From assembly GCF_964204645.1 (NCBI RefSeq), contig NC_134028.1, forward strand, positions 24,650,153 to 24,714,152: DNA of 64,000 nucleotides, written 5' to 3'. The position numbers and the translations under genes were made by a program. This DNA is from Tubulanus polymorphus (lineage: Eukaryota; Nemertea; Palaeonemertea; Tubulaniformes; Tubulanidae). This document shows, in pieces, positions 11,301 through 23,300 of this stretch. Every line of letters starts with the position of its first letter. The first letter of the stretch is position 1. The notes beneath the pieces are model-generated. The model was given only the letters and a program-made list of their open reading frames with translations, did no database searches and had not been told where the DNA came from.

Positions 11301-14300
11301 TAACGTCATCAGTGAGTTGTGCATTAGACGAAGCAGCCGCGGCGTTAACGAGAATGAGAGCTGAACAACAGGGCAAAACAGCACCGGACGGGTCAGTGCC
11401 ATTTATTAGATTCATTACTGTAAAACTTCTAATAAATCGAATTGATCTCCTACGAGAAAATGTCTCATATCACATGAACAAATTGTAGTTCAACCTTAAC
11501 CCTTTCAGTGCTCACTAATTATACCCGAAAGTACTAGTATGAACAAACAAAAAAACTAGTAATGAATTATAGTTGAATCTGCTCAATTCGGATCATTTAT
11601 TGGGACTGACAAGAATTTATCTGGTTTATGAGAAATCCGGATTAAACATAATTTTTTAATTGCTTATATGTTCGACCATCGATGATATCCTGATTAGATC
11701 AAAATTTGTAATAAACTGATACAAATTAAGCGGGTTTTACTGAATATCAACGCTTTATTAATGAATGTTGCGACTGACTCATTACAGGAGAACGTTAGCT
11801 GAAGCTTGTAGCGATGGTGATATAAACGCAGTTCGAAAATTACTCGACGAAGGACGCAGCGTCCATGAGACGACCGAGGAAGGAGATAGCTTGTTATCAT
11901 TGGCCTGTTCAGCTGGATATTACGAACTAGCCCAGGTATAACGGTTTATGATTATCCTGGTAGTCAGTTTTCGGTACGGGGCTCTTCATGAAGCAAAACA
12001 TTTACAGCAGTCTCAACGCTACCGAGTTCCCTGATTCTGAATTCAGTGAAATATTTACAGCAGTCCTATCTCAACCGAGTCTCGCATAGTTTACTGTACT
12101 TACCCATTGCCAGCTTTTGGATATCACAAATTCCAGTGGGTAAAAACATGGAAAATAACCTAAATATCATAGGTTCGAAACGTAAGCGGGTCACGAGAAC
12201 ACGAGCGTCTGTTCGTTTCCATGGAAACGTGGCGGCTGATTTAAAGTAAAACACGTCTTGTTGTCATTTGTTTCTGGATTCATTCGGGAAATCATCAAAT
12301 ATTGATTTTCGTCGAAAAATACATCTACCGAATCTACGCAACAATATCAAGAACAAGTCTAACGACGATATCGCGATATCGGTGCTTCTATTGTGGAAAT
12401 TTCTTCTACATTGCCAATCATAATCAAACCAACTTCAGTTCTCCCACGAGATATCAATTTTTCTGTGAGAACTACTATACCAAAAACCACGAGTCCAAAA
12501 TTCAATCTTATACATATTTGGAGAGTGGCTTTTTTGATGATAATATGAATCCAGTTTGTAGTTGAAAATGAACCAATTTTGACTACATAGATAAGATGAG
12601 ATGAGATAAGATCAGATAATTTATTACTCTCGACTCCTACCATTTCCATGGTATGCGGTGAAGGGAAAATATTCAGTTCATAGATATTTACTAAAGAGAA
12701 AAAATGAAGATTTTAGAAAAAAACATTACAAGGTTATTTACAATATGTATATACATTTACTATTTACAATCACACACTATAGGAGGGATCTGTACAAATC
12801 TTAACTGTTTTTGATAAATTTTGCGAAATGGAAATTGGAGTTTTTGATATATCAAAGTTTCGAAATGTGTCGAGTGAGTTCAGCAAGTCAAGATACAATA
12901 AAAAAGAATCAACTGACTCGCAGTCACGCCATCTGTTGGTGTGTGCCGGTACCTCCTATTCGTCGAATAATGAGAATGATTTTTTTCGATGATTGTTTTT
13001 CAGGTGTTGTTAGCGATGAGAGCTAACGTTGAAGATCGCGGTATTAAAGGCGACTGTACGCCTTTAATGGAAGCTGCCAGCGGCGGATACGTAGATATAG
13101 TCACTTTACTCATCGCTCACGGAGCTGATATCAACGCTCAGTCATCTGCCGGTAAATTCATTTCATTCAATATTCAGTTTCGGTTTAGTTTGTCCTATTA
13201 ATTTCAGGAAGTTACACTCGATATCGGTACTTTATCATTAAATTCAGTTTTCTCGATATTCAGATTCAGCTTTTCATTAAATTCCCCCAACCCTATAACC
13301 ATGATCTGTCATCTCTCCCTGGGGGAATGTAACATGCTATTCATCAAGAAATAGTATAAAATATTTACACTTGCTCCACCAAACTTATCACGACTGACTT
13401 TTAATTCTCTGGTCTTCTCCTTCCTCCAGTTATTGTTTGTTTCATGACTCGATGCTTTAAGGATTATTCTGATATCGCGGTGTTTTAGGTAATACGCCGC
13501 TTCACTACGCGGCGTGTGGCGGTTTCGAGGACGTCGTACGTGTTTTAATCAACGCCACCGGAGATGTGGAAGAGCACAACGAAAACGGACACACTCCGCT
13601 GATGGAAGCCGCTAGCGCCGGACACGTAGGTGTCGCTAAAGCGTTACTCGAGGCCGGAGCCGGTATCAACACTCACTCTAATGAATTTAAAGAGAGCGCC
13701 TTAACGTTAGCCTGCTATAAAGGTAGATATGTCCTAAGAGTAAACAAATTCGTTGAAAATAAACCAATTTTCATCGAGTGTATTTTTGTGCCATCTGGTG
13801 TGTGCCGTCAGTACCACATTGAATGTCTGTTGTTAATGCGTAAATTGTTTTTTAGGCCATTTGGAGATGGTGAAATTTTTATTAGAAGCCGGCGCCGATC
13901 AGGAACATAAAACCGATGAAATGCACACGGCGTTGATGGAAGCGTCGATGGACGGCCACGTCGAGGTCGCTCGGTTACTGCTCGATAGCGGCGCGCAGGT
14001 CAACATGCCGGCCGATAGCTTCGAGTCACCGTTGACCTTAGCGGCGTGCGGAGGTCACGTGGAGTTGGCGAATCTGTTGATCGAGCGAGGCGCTCACCTC
14101 GAGGAGGTGAACGACGAGGGATACACGCCGCTGATGGAAGCGTCGCGCGAGGGTCACGAGGAGATGGTCGCATTGCTTCTCGCTCACGGTAAGATTTTAT
14201 ATTTATACCATAACTTCTGCGAAACTTCACTTAGTTAAATTAGAAGTTAGAGGGTAGTGAAAACTAACGTAAGCGCAAGGTTGATGTAGAAATTGTGAAA

Positions 14301-17300
14301 ACTAAGCACTGTTTTGCCATTGGTTGAGGCAAGGTAGTTTTAGGTCTGTTTCTCATAATGTTCATATAATGAAAACATTTTATGTGAAAAAAAATGTGAT
14401 AATTCCACTTAACAACGATCTCACCTCTTCTAGAGCTGTACAAACCAATTTTATGTAGGGTTTCTGTCATGTTTTTGGCGAAATTTTCAGAAAAACTTTT
14501 ATTCAGTCAATGCTCGTATCTGTGCGCCATCTATCCGGTATGGGGTAACTAATTATTTGCTGATTATCACTAGGTGCTGATATAAATGCGCGCACCGATG
14601 AGACGCAGGAAACCGCGTTGACGTTAGCTTGTTGCGGTGGTTTCCTCGAAGTGGCTGAATTCCTGATCAAAGCCGGAGCCGATATCGAACTAGGCTGCAG
14701 CACGCCTCTGATGGAAGCGGCTCAAGAGGGTCATATAGAACTGGTTAAACATCTACTGAAGTCTGGTGAGTAAAAATTGTTGTATTTAAGGCTTGTTCAG
14801 CAACCTAGTCATGCTTAACACGTAACTTACTACAAAGCAATAAAGATTTGGAAAGAAGTTTATTATGATAACTTTAAATTCATGACTATCTTATAGTTTT
14901 AGTAGAGGGTTTTGGTCGAGAGTCTGCAAAATGTGGGTGAATTTCAGATACCTCGATCTGTAAGAACTCGGGAACAAACTCCATTAGCCTTTTTCATTTA
15001 AAGTTGAAATTTGACATGTTGCTGTTTTCAGGTGCGAATGTACACGCACAAACAGGTACCGGTGATACAGCTCTGACTTACGCTTGTGAGAATGGACATA
15101 CCTACGTAGCTGAGGTTTTACTTGAACACGGCGCTGATTTGGTAATTATATCATATTGAAATTGTTAGAAATCAATGATCTTCATGAGAGGTTTTAAAAG
15201 GGTCGGTCACTCGTGTTTCATGACACGTTGCTTCGTTGGCAGCACGATGTTAAGCAATGAATGCAGTGTTACTAAAATCCTGGCCTATGATTGGAGGAAA
15301 CTGGAAATGGTTGGCACATGTTGCTGATATTTAGAGACGTTTCATATTTGTAGGAACATGAATCGGAAGGTGGTCGTACTCCGCTGATGAAAGCTGCGAG
15401 AGCTGGTCATCTCTGTACTGTTCAGTTCCTCATCAGTAAAGGTCAGTTGTGCAAGTTTATATATGGTCAATTCTACTTATTACTACTAATTCTTCGTATT
15501 AAAGATTTAAGAAATCATGAAAATGAGTGGAAAATTGGAAAATTGTCTTGTCACAATATTTCGATCCCCTTTTTATGCCATGTACCATTAGTCCAGAATT
15601 TTTGCATAAGCTAAATGAAAGTTTTATTTTGATCATTTCAGATTGTTATCATGAAATGCTTATGTTATTATATCTTGACATGAGAAAATCTAGATAAATC
15701 ATGTGTGCAAAAATGTGAAAAATCCTGGTATTTTCTGAATTATTTCAAAAAGTCAATGACGAAAAAGATGTGAAAATTGCCAAGTTCTCCAATAATCTGG
15801 CCCCTGAAATAGAGAACAATTCAACAAAATGTTAATAAACAATAATGAATGTTGTTGTGTTTTGTTACAGGTGCCGATGTGAACCGTCAAACCTCCACTA
15901 ATGACCATACGGTGTTATCTCTAGCCTGCGCCGGCGGACATTTACCAGTAGTTGAACTCTTACTCAGTAATGGGGGCAATCCTTCTCATAAACTCAAGGT
16001 TTGTTCGAAATACTGTCTAGGATCCGGTTCCGCAGTTCTCCGGTGAAAATCTTTCTTCACGGCTGAAAACTCTGTAAGACGAACTGTGGAACTGTGTCCA
16101 AATCTGATAACCTACAAATTTTATGAACATCATTAACCGAAGAGATATTTTCAATAGACTTGCGTTAACTCAATTCATAGCAATGCTCATAAATTTAAGC
16201 CTTAACTATCCAACTAGCCGCGGTTTGCGAAAGCGACCCTCTTCAATGTTTGTTTGTTTTTATTCCTAGGATGGATCGACGATGTTGATAGAAGCTGCTA
16301 AAGGAGGTCACACGACCGTAGTCAATCTATTACTAGATTACCCGAATAACGTGTTGAACACGACACCAACTGATTTAACTGCGTATACAACACCTTCTGA
16401 TGCTTCCATTACTGAGGTAAATACCTGATAGTAATATCAGCGAAACTCACATTCGATGATTAAACCATTTATTTTCTGACAGTTTCATATCAGGGGTTTT
16501 TATCGTTCCTTCAAATTCCTTCTCCGTCTTTTTCGAACAAGTTTGGACAAATGTAATGTTCCTTTTGACGAGAAATTATCGTAAGATTTAAATTGCGAGT
16601 TAAAGGAGAGATTTAGTGTTGTACTGTGCACTGGTGAAAACCTGGTAGATTTTCGCTTGCAATGCTGGTAACCAATTAACTCGTAGATCGGTATTACGAG
16701 TGAATTTTTGTGAATTCACTGAATTTCCATGTTATTGTCTTTACAGTTGCCTAGAGTTCCGATGCAAGGTTTGAACAATGTAGTTCCACCTCAGGATCCG
16801 AACGCCGTCACCGTCACTGCCAACTATCCTCCAAATATACAACAACCTAATCCAGGTCAGTTATCGAAATTCATTCGTTCTTTATATGAGGGGCCATCAA
16901 CAGTTGATCAAGAAGTCATAGGGAGTAGTAGTATCCAGTTCAGCAGTTATAACAAAATTTAAAATTAATTTTAATTTAAACTTGCAAACTGAACTGAAAA
17001 TAATGAAGCCGAGTGCGGTGACCCCTTGCGCTTTGCGCTTGATCAAAAGGTGCTTTGAGTAAACCAGTGGACAGTTGAAATAGTAACAATTGAAAGTCCA
17101 GTATTTATGCAACTTTTCAGCCCTATTTTAATTGGTGTAAAAGGCTTTCATTCCATAACTCTTGTGTTGTTCTCAAATTACAGCTGCCCTGCCGCAGCCG
17201 GGTCAGGTGAATTTGAAAAATTTAAACATACCAGTTCGAACGCAAGAGCAGTTTCGACTGAACGTACAGAAGTCGTTGAAACGAAGTCAACCGGGCCAGC

Positions 17301-20300
17301 CGAGTAGTCAATCAGGCCAGCCGAATAGTCAACAACCGGTGAATCTACTGCCACAACCGATGGCGTTACCTCCGGCGCAGCAACCGCTGAATATGTTACA
17401 ACCTCCTCCGTTACCGATACAATCCGATCAACTGCCGACAGTGATGACCGACTTACAACCGGACGACCTCGAGCACGGACTCGCGTTGGAGTTGGATAAA
17501 ACCGACCTCGACGAGAACATGAAAGCCAGCGAACGCCTGGAGCACTTCATCGATAAGATGATGAAGAAAGCCGAGCTGTTGAACACGACTCGCGAGGAAC
17601 AAATACTGAAAAAACAACAAATCCTCGAAGAGCTGCAGAAAGTCGAACGCGAACTGAAAGAGAAAGCGCAAGCGCAGCTGTTACTGAGCGCCGCCGAGAA
17701 AGGGAATAAAACCGGCGGAAACACATCGGTCGACGGTCAACCGGTCGATGTAGGCGGAGTCCAGGTCAATGGTCAACTGGTTGATCTCGGAGCGGTCCTG
17801 GTCGACAGCCAGTCGAATGATATTAATAACGACGACGGGATGACGCCCGGTGGCGACTCGGACCGACCGTTACAGGCTGTCGACGACGACGACGAATATC
17901 TAGACGAAGAGGAGGAAAATGACGAGGAAGGCGATGATGAAATGAGCATCGAAGACGAAGAGGATATACGTGAAACGACGCGAACGGAAGGCGACGGAGT
18001 CGAAGACGATTTAGACGAAGACGACGATTATGACGACGATGAAATTTTAGACGAAGATGACGATGAGGATGATGTTGATGATGATGACGATGATCTCGAT
18101 GAAGAAGACGAAGACGACGATTTAGACGCGTGTTTAGACGATGAAGACGACGATGATCTCGATGATGATGATCGTATACCGATGAGCGAACATATCGAAG
18201 CGGCCGTTCTCGACTGGAGGAATTTAGGTCTGAAAATGACCGATTTGCCGATGTTTACGACCGGTCAAATAGACGCGTCGACCGGTTTGATGGTTGCCAC
18301 TCCTGCCGTTACACTCCATGAAACATTGGGTAATTTACACTTTTAAACCATTCTCACCTTCCTGATAGTAAAATAAAGCGGAGAATAGAAAATTAGATTA
18401 GAAACTATTATTTACAAATTAACAAGATTTAATACGAATTATAGTAGAAAAATTAAGGCGGGTTTCAATTGGTCTCCACTGATTCTGGTAACGTCTTGAA
18501 TCTTATGACTTGTCTTGTAAGTTTGTAAGTTCTGTGGCTGGGTCCCTAAAACTTGACTCCTTGAAAAGTCTTTCTAAACAGAAAATGCTTTCAAAGATGC
18601 TTCATGATTTGAGCGAGTGATGTGTTGGAATGGACTGGGCAGCAATTTACGTTGTACTCTTTCTGACTGTTTTTGGGTTTGAATTTTTTCGTATCTATTT
18701 TTCAGGAATGGCTCAACAATCGTTAGTGACGTCATCTGATTCAACGAATACCGAGTTCACGACGCAGTTATTACCGGGTCAGTCGCTCGTCGCTAGTCTG
18801 CCGGTCGTACCGCAAACGAGCGGCGTATCGGTAATACCACCACCGGCGAGCACGATGGCTGTAATACCGCCGTCGAGTACGGTGACCGTATTACCGCAAG
18901 GCGTCGCTGTATTACCGCAAACGACGACGATCTCGCTACAGCAGACGACTATTACAACCGCGCCGTTCAACACGCAGCAGATCAATTTCACCGTTCCGCA
19001 GACAAACTTCGTCAATCTGGCGGCGGTCGGGAATCCGGGCGCGTTGTCGCAGGGCGCGTTCCCGTTCCAGGCGGCGAATTTGAACCTGCAACAGTTGAAT
19101 CTGGTGACATCAAGTAGTGTATCGTCGAGCGGGGTCGGCGTACAGCAGCCGCTGGTCACCGCGGCGCAATTCACGACCGCCGTTAATATGCAGCAGCAAG
19201 CCGTACAGGTCGCCGGGCAACAACAACAATCGCAGCAACAACAGGGTTCGATCGTTCAGTTGACGCAGCAACAAGCGGTACAGGTCGCGCAACAGCAGGC
19301 CGTACACGTTGCGCAGCAGAACTACCTGAACATGCAGCAGCAGTTGAAGACGCAGCAACAAGCGCAGGAGATACTGCAACAACAATTACAACAGTTAAAA
19401 CTACAACAAGAGCAACAACAACGAGCTCAACAAAGACCACAGGTAACGTTCAATTCATACTGGACTCTACCGGTTAATATGACATTTTGATTTCAATTCA
19501 TTACGTTTATATTTAAGGTGACTTCATCGAGTCCTACGACAACGTGTTTGCAGCCATTGTGTACAACTCAACAGGTCGTACAGAAAAAGAAACAAAAACT
19601 AAAACAGAAACAGCTTGCAGTGCCACAACAACAATCACCACAACTTGGGGATGCTGTATTGCAACAACAACAACTTGGTGTTCAAACACAGCAGCTTGGT
19701 GTTCAACAACAGCAACTCAGTGTTCAACAACAGCAACTCGGCGTTCAACAACAACAGCAACTCGGTGTTCAACAACAACAACAACTTGGCGTTCAACAAC
19801 AACAGCAACTCGGTGTTCAACAACAACAACAACAACAACTCGGTGTTCAATCGCAACAACTTGGCGTTCAACAACAGCAACTCGGTGTTCAACCACAACA
19901 GCTTGGTGTTCAAACTCAGCAACTCGGAGTTCAACAACAGTTGCAGCAACAGCAACAATACCATAACTTCCAGCAGTCTATCCCGACCTCGGCACAACTA
20001 CCGGCTTTTACTGGTAACTACTAGAATTTTCAAAAATCAATCTCGAAAATACATTTTCTTCCATATTGCAATGAAATGTTTGAAAAGAATTCAATTTGTT
20101 ACGGATAGCACTTTTCAGAGGTTGGCAGCCCTGACCAGTTAAACCCCCTCAATTCAGATCAATTGAATTCATACTTTAATATAAACCGGATTAATTTCAT
20201 CTGTCCCAACTGATTGTGATTAAGCGGAATCTACTCTGTAGAATTGAAGTTTCCATTGATATTTTAAAAAGATTTGAAATTTGTCTAGTTTAATCTTGGA

Positions 20301-23300
20301 TTTATTGAGACAAATGGTACGATGTGTTTATGTACTATAGGAACGCCTATTATAGACGGAGTACCGATGTTAACGAACCAACAGATGTTGAACCTACCCG
20401 GTACACCTGTGATCGAACTGGACGCTGAAACCGAGAGTAATCACGATACAGCTTTAACGCTCGCCTGCGCCGGCGGACACGCCGATCTAGTTCAGTTGTT
20501 ACTGTCACGAGGAGCCGATATTGAACATCGCGATAAGAAAGGTAATTCGTGAGTCCCAAATATCATAAGTGTCTATAATCAATCAGTTCCCATCTTTCTC
20601 TTAAATACTCTTATTACACTGACTGGGGTGGATCCAAGAATTTTGCTAGGGGATGGGTGTATTCTGCCATATTGTGGCTTCGCAGTAAAGAGAAATGATC
20701 CATTCGAATTTGTTGATTTATTAGGGTGACCACTTATCTGGAAATGGGAAAAAGTAAGGGAATTTTCATTTCTTTAAAAAGGTCGGGGAATAGTCAGAAG
20801 AATGGAATAGTCGGGGAAACAAGTTGAGATTGTATAATCTAACAGTTTCCTGGGTATTTGACTGTATTCATTGATCAGATTCATAGTAGATCAAGTCAGG
20901 GATAAAGCAATGCATGCGTATAATTTGTAGGTTTTACTCCGTTGATCCTGGCTGCGACTGCCGGTCACACCGACGTCGTCGAGATACTACTCGATCAAGG
21001 AGCCGATATCGAAGCTCAATCGGAACGCACGAAGGACACGCCGTTATCGCTCGCCTGTTCGGGAGGTCGTTACGAGGTCAGTTCAGTCGTCACGGTTAAC
21101 GCGATAACGTTCATTCAGGGTCCCTACAATTCCTTGATTTCTTTAAAACTCTTTTCTAACAGAAATTGCTTTTAAAGATGCTTGAAACTTCTTTAATTTG
21201 AGCAAAATACCCAAATACCAGACACAGCGTTCTTTATAGGCTGAGACTTAAGAGGTGCTGTTTTCATTGTTCAGTGTAGTGTTTTGAACAGACCTCTGAC
21301 TATGAAGAGAGTTGTTTCTACTCTTCCCAAGAGCTCAACTACTCCCAAAAGTATCAAAAGATATTCTCAAAATCGGACTTATTTCTCGTCCATTTTGAAT
21401 CAAACTCCTATTTTTTATGTCAAATTACTTTTTCAGTTTTTTGTGAAATCTACCACGGATAATTTAGAGATATATTCTGGACCCCTTGTCCCTTCTTCAT
21501 TTGTAGGTGGTTGAATTATTATTGGGTAAAGGAGCGTGTAAGGAACATCGTAATGTGTCGGACTACACCCCTCTGAGTCTGGCCGCGTCCGGTGGATACG
21601 TGAATATTATCAAATTGTTGTTGACCCACAATGCAGAAATTAATTCACGGTAAGAATAGAAGGTTCGATGAAACAAGACTTGTTTCGCAACATCTTTTTG
21701 AGTACAACCGTTCGAGATTTAACTATATATAATCAAAATCAGGTGATTTTCAATTATTTCTAAGAGTCACATTTCAATTTCAAAGACAGTTCGGAGTTAA
21801 ATCATCCGAAATGAACACGATTGATAGAACACTATATCCGTGTTGACGCGATGTAGAAAGAATCCCACAATTATAACGAAAAAGTCCAAAAATGTAACTT
21901 CGAGACAGTAGTTTTGTAGTATCTCATTATTCCTGAAGATGACTATTAGGATATAGTCAAAACGTTGAAATAAACTACTATCTCGAAGTTACATGTTTTG
22001 GTTTTTTTCGTTATAATTGTGGGATTCTCTCTACATCCGAAATGAACCAGTTTCAACTGAAAGTGTCAAATTTATTTAAAACTTTCAGCTGAATGCCGAT
22101 CGTATTGAGAATGTTATGTGTTTTTGTTTTTTAGAACCGGTAGTAAACTGGGTATATCACCGTTGATGTTAGCGGCGATGAACGGACACACGGCCGCCGT
22201 GAAACTGTTATTAGATATGGGCAGCGATATCAACGCTCAGATCGAGACTAACCGCAACACGGCGTTGACGTTGGCGTGTTTCCAGGGACGACACGAAGTC
22301 GTCAGTCTGTTGGTCGATAGGAAAGCTAATATCGAGCACCGAGCGAAGGTCAGTGTTTGTTGTACGTCCGGTGCTGGTTGCATTGTCCTGGCTAGGACCG
22401 GTCTAAGACCGACTTAGTTCTATAGCCTATCGGATTACCTGTTTTGTAATATAACGGGGTGGCCATGATCCTGGAAAACCTGGAAACGACTAGGAACTGA
22501 TTTCTCTCAGGGAAAAAAAAACACTAGGAATTCGATTAAATTTGGTAAATATCTGCAAAACACAGGGAAATGGAGTTTATGTTGCACGCGTGTTTTCCCT
22601 CAGAATTGTGTTTCACTCCAGAGTTATGTTCCCCAGTCTCTGGTCATCAGAACAACTTTAATATCTTTGTTTCATGTGGTTGCTCTTAAATTCCTATGAA
22701 AATAATTCAGCTGAAAGTTTCAATATTTACTGGGCTAGCTTACTACTGGATCTGTCAAGATAACTATGTGGTCTTTCCTACCGATGTTCATCAGAACACA
22801 GGGAAAGTTCAGTTTTTACTGGGGAAAACCCAGCGAAAACCCAGGGAATTTGGAGGTGGACAGATTGTGGTCACCCGGTGTAATTACTCAGTAAAATTCA
22901 TGGATAGCTATATATAGAATAACAGAATCTCAGGAATCCGGGCCGGAGAAGAACAGACCCAGAACTGTGAAACTGTTCCAGAGTTGAGGAAGGAGTCAAC
23001 CATTTCAAAGTCTCTCATCTGTAATTGAACACAAGACTTGTAGAACTGGGTCCTGCAATTAACTGATCTGTATTCTCTTAATGCTGGGATTTTATTCATT
23101 CCTCATTGTATACATTGTGGATGCTAAATGTAAAACTTTTTGTAGTGAGATTTGGGGTTTCCCCAACAATATATTGAGAATTTAGGTTCGAATTATGTTG
23201 CAATCTGCTGCTATTGTTCACATTATTTCATATGAAAACATAGCAATTCACTGTGTAAGCATTGATAGAGAATGCAGTATAGACATCAACTCTTGAGTTG

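Larger units (their letters stand above)
5379..11391 (+). other. ANKHD1 exons 1-3: N-terminal region
   Basis: Exon 1 (73 codons) is poorly conserved and acidic. Exons 2-3 carry family-specific blocks: VESFTLDQDDLEDVEP, VDPETQARLEALLEAAGIGK and LTSSVSCALDEAAAALTRM, nearly identical to human ANKRD17. Introns 1 (5598-8355) and 2 (8516-11237) are about 2.7 kb each. Intron 1 holds a local run of AGGCCTAT-like words at 5850-5940 and the repeats listed separately. Intron 2 holds an inverted-repeat element and a minisatellite. Confidence 0.85.

Noticed and set aside
12366-12381. Perfect 16-bp palindrome CGATATCGCGATATCG in a mask intron
   Set aside because: Short simple palindrome with no second copy or flanking structure; likely chance.
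19544-20142. Long Thr/Ala-rich, Asn-rich (plus) and Leu-rich (minus) open frames over mask exon 16
   Set aside because: They are alternative readings of the CAA/CAG repeat; only the glutamine frame joins its neighbours.
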